The notes beneath the pieces were generated by a model. It ran no database searches. It had not been told where the DNA came from and worked only from the letters and a program-made list of their open reading frames with translations. A stretch of 64,000 nucleotides of DNA from Protula sp. h YS-2021. Lineage: Eukaryota > Annelida > Polychaeta > Sabellida > Serpulidae. Both the position numbers and the translations under genes were made by a program. Below are positions 1-13,200 of the stretch, piece by piece; the stretch's first letter is position 1, and each line of letters begins with the position of its first letter. Location of the stretch: contig OX457024.1 in the NCBI GenBank assembly GCA_949752745.1, positions 49,108,490-49,172,489 on the forward strand, written 5' to 3'.

Positions 1-3000
1 GGGGGGGGGGGGGGGCATTTAAAAAAAATGAGTAGCCAATTTTCAAAATTCTTCTCCCACAATTTTGACCAGATTCCTTTAAAATTTTGTACGATTTTCA
101 ACAACCGGGTTTTACAATATGACTACCACTTTTTGGCGACCATACAAACCTATTGATACGTGATTCACTAGATCTCGGCTGGGCATAGTGTCCCTTGACA
201 TTCTTGTTATATCTCTTACGTGATATGGGAAGCTGAAAAAAAAACAACAAAAAAAAACAAAAACAAAAATCGACAAAATGGCGGCTAAGACATGGGAAAA
301 GTTAGAAGGGGTTACCACGTTTGAGCATAACAAAAAGTGCTCTAAATTTTTCGGGAAAAAGAGCATAAAAATTTTCATTACATTATAAATTATCATTAAT
401 GAAAAATAATAAAGCTTCATTGACATGTGGGTAAACCGTGTTTTTACAGCCCCCAGCATCTGGGAGGCAATCGAGCTACGCCAACGCGCCGCTCCTTCAA
501 TCGGACGGTTTGGTAAACTTTTGACACGTAAAAATTTTATTTGCATGTTTTTCGGCCGGTGAACATCGGAACTCATTGGGATTTAGTGGGATTGTCGCTT
601 ACAAGGTTCGGATGATTGGTCGCGTGTGGAAGACGCGACCAATCGTCACTACGTAAAACATTTATCTGTTGTTAAGCACAATAAAAACGTGAGAAACAAA
701 GGCAAATGTTGGGAAATTAACTGTATCACACCACAAAATGAAAACTCTAGGCTTCGCAAAAAGTGTTTCAAAATGGGATGCATGAGACGAGGACATCGTC
801 CAAGCAAAGACTGGATATTTTTCTTAACAAAGTGACCCAATTAATGCCATCATAAGTCAGCACGCCCCTCCTCACTCGGTGGATATTATGCCTGTATGGG
901 ATTCTCCGCTGTACTTCATCAGATTCAGATCTCGAAAACTCGATTCAGATCAACTTGAAACCTGGTGTCGTTAATCCTTGGATAAATTGACAACACGATT
1001 ATCAATCGAGGGTTGTTTCTGATATTGCCAGTAATTGACCTTTTTGTGCATTACTCACCGACGGCTATTACGCAACGTATCACTCAGTCAGAGGTCAATG
1101 TCAGTTGTGCTGCATTATGAGGTCTTTATCTGCTATAACAGGCTGTAATGTGGAAAAATTAAACACCGGCCGAGAAATATTGCTCACATTTTTACGTAAT
1201 GACGTCATGCGCCTCTCTTAATTTCGCCACACTCGCCAAAATTGATAGAGCCGTCCGACTGACTCAGGGCATATACATATGTATACAAAGTTAGAGGTCG
1301 CTACTACTTTTCGTTATCGTTCTACAAATGTGATAGAATCTTCCGGACTTACAATGCAACAATCCCACCAAGTTTGAACTTTCTCTAATGTTCAGTGGCT
1401 GAGACATCTGGCATACGAAATTTTCGCGTAATTACACCTTAATTTCGCCATACGAGTCAAAAGTTGACACAGCCGTCCGATTAACCCAAGGCACCACCCA
1501 TACAAAGCTTGTCGATACTTATTTCTGTTATCGAGATATTTTGTACACGAGATCATGTTCAAAATATATATATATTTTATGTTATGACGTCATATGCCGT
1601 ACTTGTCCCTGTCACTTACAACAAAATTTAGCAGAAAATTTCGGTCCCACCAAGCAACAATCCGCCCCACCCCCACCCCCGATGTTCAGCGGTTGAGAAA
1701 TTATAAACAAGAATTAACGCAACGACGTCAAGGCCTTCTTTAACAATTTAACTAGAGTCTAAAGTTGATAGAACCGTCTGACTCACCCAAGGAATAAACA
1801 GACGCAGTTTGAAGTCGATCTGACATTTCATTTTCGAAATACCTTGTACATTTTATTCACAACAGACCGACACATGTGCACACAAAACTTGTATATGTCC
1901 CCCCCCCCCCCCCCCCCCCGGGCCTCAAAATACGAAATATGACTCAGAGAATATGTAAAACAATTTATTTTGAATAAATTTCAAAGCACAGGTCAGATTA
2001 TTTTTAATTGCTTTGGCCCTGCGAAAACCAGAGTGTGAAGAGTGCATGATAATAAAACTACACACAAGTGGTTTAGACATTTTATTTGCTTTCAAAAAAA
2101 AATAAGAAATTGAAAAACACGTTTTAAACTTTTATTCATAAAACCAGGAAGAAAAGTCTTCATTCTTTACGAAAATTGTCAGAAAAGGGAACCTTTCGGA
2201 AGGGAACAGTATCTTCCAGAAAAAAATGAAATCTCTTGAACGAACACTTTTTAGTCTTACATTTTAACATTAAAAAAAAAAACTTCTTTTCCTGGCTTAA
2301 GAAAAGTTAAGTAAATCCCTTAATATATAGACTTGGCAAAATGTTACTTCACACAAAATTGAGCTTTAATATAACTCTTCTGAAAAAGTGCAAATAACTT
2401 CGAAGATAAAATTTTGTGCATGATTATTTGCTTGTCAACTTTGCAAAATTAAATTGATATTATCGTAACTATATGCTATGCAATTTTAGTTCAGGTAAAA
2501 ATTTACAATTTAGCTAAAGTTTAACAATAAAACAACACATTAAAAGAAGTGCATCAAACTCAACTCAAGAATAACAATAGTATTAAGTTATGACAACAAT
2601 GGTGACAATAATGATAAACACAAATGTGTGTATTTAACATTTTGTCTGAAGCAGACTAAGAAACTACTACCCATTTCTTCTCCTTTTGTTACTTGCCATT
2701 TTTAACCCATCCGGGCAATCTCTTCAAGTTATAAGTTTGTATGTAAAAAACCGGAAGTTTTTTTTTGTAGCTGTTGGCCTGTTTGTTACAAAACGAAAAT
2801 AAAAGATTTGCCTTTTTAACTTTAAGGCTGACACACTGAAACACCGAAAACTGTAACTCGTTTATATTTTCACTGCGACTTTTCCTTGTTTGACAATTTC
2901 GGAAACGTATCCACCGGGTTCAGTTAATTTATTTTGCGTTTTGGGTAAATTTTCAACATCAAAATAAATCAACAAATAAATAAATTAATTTTAACAAGTG

Positions 3001-3004
3001 GGTC
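1..3004. other. Gene-free AT-rich stretch with dispersed-repeat remnants
   Basis: Starts with a G15 run. No coding frame with recognisable content. 1195-1900 is a diverged copy of the dispersed family ending in tctcccc/ggggagaca elsewhere: three related ~250-bp segments, each with an ATGACGTCAT-like string and the phrase 'gtccgactnacccaagg'. It is cut off by a C20-like run at 1900. The rest is unremarkable. Confidence 0.6.
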
Positions 3005-4320
3005 AGTGAAACTGACTATGTCCCCCGCCGCACAATCCCAGTATTTGATTTTGTTAGGTTGGACTACAACCCTTCGTATCATATTCGTGAATTTTAAAAT
3101 TCCAGCCGGGCTAATGTCCTTGGGCCAACATGGCTCATTTACAATACCAATTCTTGTTACCACCCATACTACCTATATGTGTAACATTTCGCCAATTGTT
3201 TAAAAAAATGTAGGCTTGAGTGTGTTAGCAAACTCATTCCAGTATGTAAGGGTTGTGAAAATTTCTGAAGTTCAGCTGGGCCAATGTCCTTGGGCCAACA
3301 GGGCTCATTTACAATACCGACCTTTGATGGTTCCAATACTTACTATATCTAAAAGATTGCAACAATCGATCCAGAATTGTTGGCTTGAGTGTGTTAACAA
3401 ACTCATTCAACTGAGTAAGGATTGGGAAAATTTCTGAAGTTCAGGTGGGCCAATGTCCTTGGACCGACATGGCTCATTTACAACACTGACCTTTGTTGGT
3501 TCCAATACTTCCTATATCTAAAAGATTTCAACAATCGATCCAGAATTGTAGGCTTGAGTGTGTTAACAAACTCATTCAACTGAGTAAGGATTGGGAAAAT
3601 TTGTGAAGTTCAGCTGGGTCAATGTCCTTGGGCCGACATGGCTCATTTACAACACCAAACCTTGTTGATTCAAATACTACTCATAGTTACGACATCTGGT
3701 CAATCGATGCAGAAATGTAGGCTTGAGTGTGTTAACAAACTCATTCCAGTATGTAAAGGTTGTGAAAATTTCTGAAGTTCAGCTGGGCCAATGTCCTTGG
3801 GCCGTCAGGGCTCATTTACAACACCGACCTTTGTTGGTTCCAATACTTACTGTATCTAAAATATTTCGACAATCGATCCAGAATTGTAGGCTTGAGTGTG
3901 TTAACAAACTAACTGACTAAGGATTGGGAAAATTTGTGAAGTTCAGCTGGGTCAATGTCCTTGGGCCGATAGGGCTCATATACAATACCAATCCTTGTTC
4001 GTTCCAGTACTAACCATAGATACAATATCTTAACAATCGGTGGAAAAATGTAGGCTTGAGTGTGTTAACAAACTCATTCGACTGAGTAAGGATTGGGAAA
4101 ATTTGTGAAGTTCAGCTGGGCCAATGTCCTTGGACCGACATGGCTCATTTACAATACCGATCCTTGTTCGTTCCAGTACTACCAATCTATACAATATCTT
4201 AACAATCGGTGGAAAAATGTAGGCTTGAGTGTGTTAACAAAAAAGGTGTCGACAGACGGACGGAAGGACGGACAGACGGACGGACAAACCCGAAAACTAT
4301 AGTCCCCCGGCGGGGGACTG
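3005..4320 (+). repeat. 169-bp tandem array ending in GACGGAC repeats and a hairpin
   Basis: About seven units. The marker GGCTTGAG recurs at 3213, 3382, 3551, 3720, 3889, 4053 and 4222 (spacing 169, once 164). Units also share CAATGTCCTTGG and GGCTCATTTACAA. The array runs into GACGGACGGA-type repeats (4254-4287) and a hairpin AGTCCCCC-ggc-GGGGGACT (4301-4319), suggesting it is part of a mobile element rather than a free satellite. ORFs here translate the repeat. Confidence 0.88.
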
Positions 4321-6304
4321 AAAAAGCGGAGTTTAGAAATGTTTACCCTAAAAAAGCATTGCCAACCAAATTTGAAAGAATACCAGCAGTAATTAAAGCG
4401 AAAAGTTTCGAAAAATATTGCAACATGTGCACACAGACGCTACATCGACGGAAGACGGTCTCGAGTCTGCATTTATTCCATGAAAACTCCTACAAAAATT
4501 TATGTAATGGGTTCGTCAAAAAATTTATGAGGAGTACGATTTTATCTTCTAATTCTTATTTTCTTCTTTTTCTTTACTACTTTTGTTCTGTTCTCTCCTT
4601 CTCCTTATTGTTACAATCTTCAGAAGCCCGGCACGCGATTGCAAGGAAAGGTTTTACTGACCTCACCTCGAGGCGCTCAGCACACCCAGAAATTCTATTC
4701 TAATCTTACGCTATATCAACGAAGTGCACATATATAGTACAACTGGGGACTTTCCCCCAAAAAATAACGGCAGTTGTAGCAACACACAAGCTACACAAAC
4801 AGACGCTGTTCTTCACTAGATTTGTTCTACAGGCACTGCCCCCCCCCCCCCTCCGCAGGCCTTTTTTCTTAACCGCACTCAAAAAGCAGTCACTCTGGAC
4901 AGTTCCCCATTTAACACACTTTGCTGTTGAGACGATAGCTGAAGCCACAGAATGTGCGCAATATATCGGTAAAAGTCCCAACAAAACAAAATCCCAACCG
5001 AAGAAAAGCCAAACGTTTGAAGACGGACAAAACTTCAAACGTTTGAAGACGAACAAAACTCCCAAACGTTTCAAGTTGATACATTTCGTAATTGGGTAAC
5101 CAACATAAATATGCTGAATTTACCAAAACCATCCATACATTTTTTAACCTTCCGAGTGTGCTAGGGACCCATGTTTTTTTTTTTTTTTACGAACGGCTTT
5201 TACGACCTTTTCTCTGATATCTGAAATGTTATGCAACAACACACGACTCCTCGAACAATATAATTATATGAAATTAAAATCGCTGCATTCCTACGGCCGC
5301 ATTCAAGTAGATTTTGTTCAATTTTGTTCGAATGCTTTCTGCCTTTACCCATTAGGAATTCAGGTCAGCACGTTGGGATTTTGTGCTAGATTTCCGTATA
5401 CTGTTTCTCGTGCTGCCGCCCTCCCTCACTTTATGGGACCAGGCTTGATATTTTCACGAGCCTTCTTAAACGATTCCACCAAGCAGTGTGCTACGAACAG
5501 GGAAAATCGGGAAATGAAAACAAAATGGAAGCAAACTCCCGGGTGCCAGAACGAACTCGTTACCCTGGAGAACACGCATGCGGGAATTATCTCACTCGGG
5601 CCTCGAAATTCTCTATCCATTTATCGTGGTTTTTCAACGCTCTTAAAGTTATAATCGTCCGAAACCGTGGTAACTGTAAAACTGTAATACAAGTATTACG
5701 TCATTATGTAGTTTATAATACACTGTATTCATTTTAATAATCAGATTCCTGATTTATTTACATTAGAAATTCCTCAGTAAAATGGACAATAGAACGGTAA
5801 CCTGCTCCCTGAAAAGGATTACTACTTCAAATTTGCTGTCTTCTGGGATAAAATCCCTTTTTCACTTTTTTTTTCAAACTTTGGCAACTTTTTTAATTCG
5901 CATTTGCACGAACTGCATGGGTGCATTCATAAAGCCGTGTAAATCCCTTTATACACAACAACATATGGCAGAAAACAAGGTATTGCTATTTATGTATTAT
6001 TTCACAATCACAGAGTATAACCTAAATCATCCAATAAGGCGCAATGTTTATCCCTCTGCCGTAGAATTATTCCACGGCATTGTGTTGCCGGCAGTTGCTT
6101 ACTTGTGCACGTTATACAAAGTAAAAGAACCCCGTCGTTAAGCTTTTCAAATGGTTGATGCCAAAGGTGCCACAGCGTGAGCGTGTTTTAGTCACAGGTC
6201 TTATTTCTTTCCTGCGCGTGACTGCGGCAACAATGACCGCTGCACCGGTCAGCGGCGCCTGCCACACACGTGACGTCATCGACAGCAGACGGCATAGCAA
6301 CACC
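4321..6304. other. Gene-free stretch
   Basis: Frames of up to 164 codons exist, but none shows a family motif or splice support. Contains a C13 run (about 4839-4851), three close copies of CAAACGTTTGAAGACG-like sequence (5017-5070) and a T-run at 5174-5189. Confidence 0.5.
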
Positions 6305-6790
6305 GGCACAACACAATGGCGGGGAATACAACAGCCACAAGACAGCCCGTCCGCTAGAGGACATACAAACACGCGGAATACAACGGTAATAAGACAGCCC
6401 GCCCGCTAGAGGACACACAAACACGTGGAATACAACGGTTATAAGACAGCCTGTCCGCTAGAGGACACACAAACACGCGGAATACAACGGCAACATGACA
6501 GCCCGTCCGCTAGAGGACACACAAATACGTGAAATACAACGGTAATAAGACAGCCCGTCCGCTAGAGGACACACAAACACGTGGAATACAACGGCTATAG
6601 GACAGCCCGTCCGCTAGAGGACACAAAAACACGTGGAATACAACAGCCAAAAGACAGCCCGTCCGCTAGAGGATACACAAATACGTGAAATACAACGGTA
6701 ATAAGACAGCCCGTCCGCTAGAGGACATACAAACACGTGGAATACAACGGCAATATGACAGCCTGGTCACTAGAGGACATACAAAGGCCG
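6305..6790. repeat. 52-bp tandem array downstream of the EML stop codon
   Basis: About nine units with the core GACAGCCCGTCCGCTAGAGG and AATACAACGG. GCTAGAGG ends at 6360, 6412 and 6464, i.e. 52-bp spacing. It lies 330-820 bp beyond the EML stop on the minus strand, so it may be in the 3' UTR or just past the gene. Confidence 0.88.
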
Positions 6791-7122
6791 ACTGAAACTC
6801 TTCACGCCAGCTCGGCCCTCATTACAACACTTACATAGTCGACGTTCGAACAGTCAAATGCTGTTACAGTACAATTAGCCTACTGTCAAGCACAATACTG
6901 GTATATGTAAACACATAAAAAATGACTTTACCCTCAGATTTTACTCTCGTTATAACACAAGTATTGCTTAAATTACAAAGTCTAATGCTTTTAATATTCC
7001 ATACCATCAAAGCAAAAGTAAAAGTAACCACGTAGACTAGTAAGAAGATAGGTATTACAGCCAGACGACGTTGTATTGATGTGTTTGGGGGTGCCTGGGC
7101 ACGGCTGGCGGGCACCTGGATC

Positions 7123-7251
7123 TCAGTCCAGCAATTCCCACTGTAGTACGGCCGTGTCCTTCCCGCCCGTGGACAGCAGGCGCGTGTCGTCAAAGATAAA
7201 CTTGACATTGGTGACGTGACTGCTGTGCCCGCCGTACGTGTGACCTTCACT
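7123..7251 (-). CDS. EML: EML exon 21: C-terminal blade and stop
   Basis: 129 nt including the TGA stop, acceptor ctgttgcag, phase 0 in. It encodes GGHSSHVTNVKF and STGGKDTAVLQWELLD, the final blade. The protein ends shortly after the QW motif, as in other EMLs. The 3' UTR extends to lower coordinates; no convincing polyadenylation signal was fixed. Confidence 0.93.
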   Translation of the reverse strand, partial: SEGHTYGGHSSHVTNVKFIFDDTRLLSTGGKDTAVLQWELLD

Positions 7252-10200
7252 CTGCAACAGGACCAACTAAACGTCACGATCGCTCCCAGCGTTTTAATAG
7301 CTACCGTAACAAAGTTATTTTTTGTTTTAACGCTTTGTATGAAAACCGAAAAGCTTGCTTGGAGTTCTTAAAATCGCTTCGTCCTTTTTACTCAGTAGAA
7401 CTGGCTCTCAGAATGACGCAGCCGCGTTCAACACCGAAATTCTCACGTCTGTTGGTACTATGGCTAACGAACTGCACATGATACTACCCAGCCATGTCGG
7501 TAGTTTCAGACATTAATTTTATGTTGAGGATTCAGTTGTGAATTGAGACCACAAACAGGTACGCACACTATACAGTAAAACAAGCCATCCTAGAGGGCAC
7601 AGCTCCCAACCGGACATGCACAAATAGCTGCCATGCTCAAATTCACGTGGATATACAAGCACTCAGTGAAATATCAAATCGGTCAGCCTGATAATTTTAG
7701 AGATATGGCGTCGACAAAATACCGCGTTTTCGCTAAGTTCCATCCAGGAGTGTCATATTTATGACAATTTCCCATTCGTCAAATTTTCATCAATTTCAAA
7801 ATTAATGCGCCGTTGCACATCTTCACGATATATATGTTCTCTCAAATCTCAAATCAAGTCAGTCCGCCTAATAGTGTGAGAGATATGGCGTCGACAAAAC
7901 AATGCATGAAAAAGTGATAGACAGGCAAACGGACGGACAGACGGACAACACTCAAACCAATAGCTCCCCTCCGTGGGCCAAAGCCCCCGCTTTGGGGCTA
8001 AAAAAATATCAAAGTACATACTGGCCATTGCCTTACCTTTGGTTGGCAGCAAGGATATTTATAGAGATTCACTTTCCCAAAGTCGTCCGCTGACGAAATC
8101 ACTCTCTGATTGGCAGACCTACTGCAGGCGTTCACATCCGTACCATCGGCCCCTTCCGGCCAAATACCTACAACATCCGGCCTTTTTCACTCCTTGAGTG
8201 CTCTTCCCACTGCACACCTTTCTTTTCTTTTTTTTTAGACGAAAGTTTAAGCTACAGCTGTGTATAGCAGGCTCTCCAGCACTCCTTCGTAAAAAACGGA
8301 TATTTTAATAGGCCTTGAATTTAAAAAATCAGGTTTTAATAGGCTTTTTTGCCATTCACATAAGCCAACACAAATAAAGCTCAAAGGAACCTGCCCAAAA
8401 CACTGCAGAAAAGTGTACTAGCATAATACATTAACTGCAAAATGACAGTCACAAGAAAAACTTCATAATTTTAAATTTTAAAGGAATTGAGAATAAATTT
8501 TACTGTGGAAATCGACAAAAGTTTCATATATTCAGTGTACGATAAATAAAGAATGAGTCAAATTAGGAAATAAATACATAAATATAATTATTTCGCACAC
8601 GAAAAATGGGTCCATTAAAAGAAAAGGTTTATAGTAATTAACGGCATGTAAGGTGTCCCGAATATGAGGCGCAGACAGCCGAAAACGGCATTTTAGGGCC
8701 CAGAGGCAAACAAAGCACACCTTATTTTTTTGGGTCTAAATGCCTTCCTTTTTATTTTTCACCTTGGGGACTAGGTCTTCACCAAATGTAGTATACCTAG
8801 CTGAATATATATATCAAAGATTTTTTTGTGTTTTTATCGCTTTCACCATCAAGAATGCTAAGGGAAACCATGATACAAAACGGCAAAAATACCCTTGTCT
8901 GAAAAAAGGCATATAAGGCACAGAAAGTTGTCCGAACGAAAAAGCGGCGTACAAGCCGCGTCTTATATGTCATTAATTACGGTAATATGTTTATTGGGTT
9001 CCGCTGGAAAGCCTGATATAGATTCCGACAAATATACTGCACAGTTCTATAGGAGTTGTATAGACGTCAGACACAATCCAATAACAACACAAAATTATGA
9101 TTTCATTTCCTGGTGACAACATCTATACTGTCTTCGTGACGACAGAGGTTGAGAAAGCCATATCCAAACATCGTTACCAATATGAATTACTGCAAATGTC
9201 TGTTTTATAACGAAATATTCTTTATTTTTAAGCTCTTAGAAAATTTACAGTAGGAATTTACGCCAAATATAAGCAACGACTTAATTTTGCTTCAAGCTCG
9301 TTCTTTATTCCTTTCTGCGAGGTGTCAACAAAAGACTGATCATTACGCTGCTGAGTTGACAGTTCTAGACCACTAGCATACCACAAACGTTGAAGCCCAG
9401 AGTACAGCTTTGGGTTGCCCACTCAACGTCTCGCATTGCAGAGGATGACGTCACTTGTTTACATGTTGCCGAATTCCCTATATCAAAAAGGAAGGCGAGA
9501 CGCTTTTATTATCGTTTGAACTTGAAGCAAACCATGTTGTTGTTCCAATTTACTTTATAACTTCGACAAAATCATCACCTTTTTGTTACACTTTTAATCT
9601 TTTCAGCACGGTGTGCATCTGTTAAAACTAGAGCGACCAGTGTACACAAACATCAGTGAATACATCATACACTTTCAACTGAGATCTACTTAATTTTTTT
9701 TGCAAACAATAACACGTCTCCCCGACTAAACCCACAGTTCTGCAATTCCCATTACCCATTTCTCCTTTCACCGAAATAAAAGAATAATTTTTCTATCTAC
9801 AAATATAATCACAATTCATAATGAGAAATTCAAAGAAAACACCACCTAATTCACAGAAATGACCGTAAAAGCACACAAAAAACGAGCAATGCACAACTTT
9901 ATGAGTACTTCACAAACAAAACTGCACACTAGTCAACTGATAAGGTGTTTAAGTGAAAAAATGGGTACACGGTACTTTACAGCAATTCCAGGAATGTTGT
10001 TCTCGTCACCGTTTACTAACACACGCGAATATGCAGCAGTTAAGTTCACATAACGCGATACAACTGAAACTGACCCCGCGCCAAGGAATTCATCACGCGA
10101 CACTATTCAGCGAAACGCGTACAAAAAGACACATGATAGAAAACGCTGAGGCACGCAGCATGTATTGATAGCTTGGATTGCGCTGTCACTGCTTAGAACT

Positions 10201-13200
10201 GCTGCAATGCTTCAATAATGGAGGCAAGATCGATAATCTTGTGAAACACGCTGTAACCCCCAACAACGAAAGTTTATCACGATACTTAGTTGACAAAAGA
10301 GAGGGGGGCGGCAATGTTTTAACGTCATGATGTGATTCGCTGCCCATTCATTTCCCGTACGCGTTTCAAGATATGATAAACTGTTCGACGTATCCATGGA
10401 GTAACTATGCCAAGTTTGAAGTAAATACCACTTCCCTTATCGAGATATTTTGCGAACGATATCTTGTTTAGAACCGATAACTGCTTTCGGACCTACAAAC
10501 AATAATCATTGAAACAACCACCAAGTTGAACGCTCTCCGATTTTCAGCGACTGAGAAATTGGGCACGCAAGATTTTTAGATAATGACATAATACGCCTTC
10601 CTCAATAACGTGACACCCGTCAAACACTGATATAGCCATCTGACCTACCCAAGGAATACACAGACCAAGTTTGAAGTCGATAAAACTTTTCGTTTGCGAG
10701 GAATCTTGCACACAACATTTCGTTCGCAACAGACAGACAAACACGTGCGCACACACAGAACGTACACACCTGATATGTCTCCCCTCGGTAGGAAACAAAA
10801 CTGTCTTTCTTCACGTAAACAGGTTTCATTTATAAGCCTGTCGATTCCCGCAGACACATAGAGTGCCGAAAGCCAAACATTCCCAAACTAAACCAAATTT
10901 TGATTAAATTAAATATCGGTTAATTCGACTAATTTTTCTCGCTCCTTTTTCAGGTTTTCAGAAGTGGCCAACACTTACAGTAGAGGTGCTCGTAGTCTCC
11001 AGAATTACTCTGCAGATACTGCCCATCCGCTGACCAGTCCAGGTGAGTCACAAAGCTCGAATGACCCTAAGTGCAAAAGAAAGCATATACACGGCAAGTG
11101 AAAATAAAAATCAAGATCAACATATCCAGCGTCGGTGCTGATTTCCATTAAATTCATAATTATTTGTCGACATCAATATTTTCTTTATTTCTGAAGGCTT
11201 CACAAACATCTTACCCACACACTATCGTTTCATGGGCACAGACGACATGGCCATTCAGACGCCGACAATAAACACCCGACCCGTAAATAAAATGGTAACA
11301 AACTTTGTATATCGTCTACGTACCGAACATCTGCCCACTTTGCTGTACTTCTGACCGTCTTCACTAACCGTGTACACATAAATATAGTTGTCTCTGGATC
11401 CAACCGCGAGCATCCCGCCATCTTAAAAACAAAGCACAAATTGTAAACCTCACTGCTCTGTCTGAAGGAAGGCTGGGTTAGAAATATGAGGTTCATCTAA
11501 GGCTCACTGCCCCATAAAGACAGCGTGGTGACAGCAAGCTGTATTGTAAAGCGACTGATTATAACAAAATATGCTGTTGAGCAAATCTTAATTAATCTGA
11601 AAGAGTAAAACAGAGAAACAGTTACGCCGTCACTCCTGGTTTCTCAGCCACAAAACCATCTGTGCTTTGAAGTTTCTCTGTTTTAATAAATGTAGCATTG
11701 ACAATATGACCTTGCTGATTCATGGTAAGTCATATGAGGCGTAAACAAAGAGAAACCGGCGTCACAAGAAACGGCAATTTTACCGAGTTACGACACTCAT
11801 CGAGCAGAGTGTCGTAACACGTGGTCTTTTGCTTTGAGACAAGGGGAGATATTGGGACTACTTTTTCTTCCGGGTCACGGATTTTTTTTTTGTCCTGTGA
11901 CGGAGGAACGGAGAGATCTACTGGTGACTCTTTTGCTCTCGGACAAGGGGAGATATTCGGGCTATTTTTTTTCTGGGACAGGGGAGATATTCATATGATG
12001 TGTTGCTTTGCGACAGGGTGAGTATTCGGCCGATTTTTTCTGTTCTGGAGGAAGGCAGTGGGGATATACGGGCAACTTTTTTGCTCTCGGGAAGGGGGAG
12101 ATATTCGGCGACTTTTGTTTTGAGACAGGGGGATATATTTGGTCGACTTCCTCTTCCGGAGTGGGGGGATATTCGGGCAACGTCTGGTCTAGGTCAAGGG
12201 GGATATTCGGATGACATTTTGTTCTCGACCAGTTGTGGACTATTCTGGTATCTTCTTGGTCTGGGGATGAGGACATATTTTGCTCTGGGACAGGGGGGGG
12301 GGGGGGGGGCAAAGGGGGGACAAAGCAAGTGTTTACTCTTGGATAGGAGCACCTTTCCCGGCGACCTTTTGCAATGGGACTGGGAGATATTTGGCGACTC
12401 TTTGTCCTTGAGCAAGGCGACTGTTTCTTCTGGGATAGGGGGAGATATTCGGTCGATTTCTTGTTGTTGGACTGGGGAAAAAATTGGACAACTTTTTTTC
12501 AGGACAGGGGGAGATATTGGTTGAATTTCTGCTGCAGGGCAGGGGGAGATATTCCAACCACTTTTGTTTCTCGGATGGGGAAATATTTTGGCCACTTTTG
12601 TTTTACGACAGTGGAGATATTAAGTCGTTTTTGTTCTGAGTCGGGTGAGATACTCAGGCGAGTTTTTTTTCTAGGACATTGGGAGAAATCGGGTGAGTTT
12701 TTACTCTGAGACAAGGTGAGATGTTCGGGTTCCGTTTGATCTAGTATGGGGTGGGGGGGAGGGTATTCGGACTACTTTTTGTTCTGGGACGGGGGAGATG
12801 GTCTGGTGACTTTTGTTCTGACATGGGAAGAAATATTCGCTGATTTTACTCTTGCACGGAGATAGATATCTAGCCGACCTCGGGAGATAATTGGAGAAGT
12901 TTTGTTCACGGACACGCGGGCATGTCCTAGGACAGGAGAGAGATAATGGGGCGACGTTTTGTTTGGGAAATGGGCAGATGATGGGGTGACATTGATACTG
13001 AGCAGTAACTTGAAATATCCACAATTCCGGGGCCATCTCCTCATCCCAGCAGCCAAGCACCGTTTTTCTTTGCAGCATTACCACCGTGTACGGGATATTT
13101 TTTACGTGATTTCTTGTCTCTATGTTTCTACCAGAATCACCATTTTACCAGCGGGGATCAGACGTCACAGAGAACAGGGATTCGTAAAGTCTAGGATGAG

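Noticed and set aside
112..576. 154-codon minus-strand ORF
   Set aside because: Hydrophobic, low-complexity translation of T-rich DNA without family similarity or splice support.
3005..4235. Possible CRISPR-like array
   Set aside because: The whole 169-bp unit repeats with no unique spacers, and the sequence is eukaryotic; it is an ordinary tandem repeat.
6305..6790. Possible CRISPR-like array of short repeats
   Set aside because: The 52-bp unit repeats in full, including the would-be spacer, so it is a minisatellite.
11821..12714. Overlapping ORFs with Pro/Ser- or Gly/Phe-rich repeats
   Set aside because: They arise from the G-rich degenerate array, are open on both strands, and have no domain or splice support.
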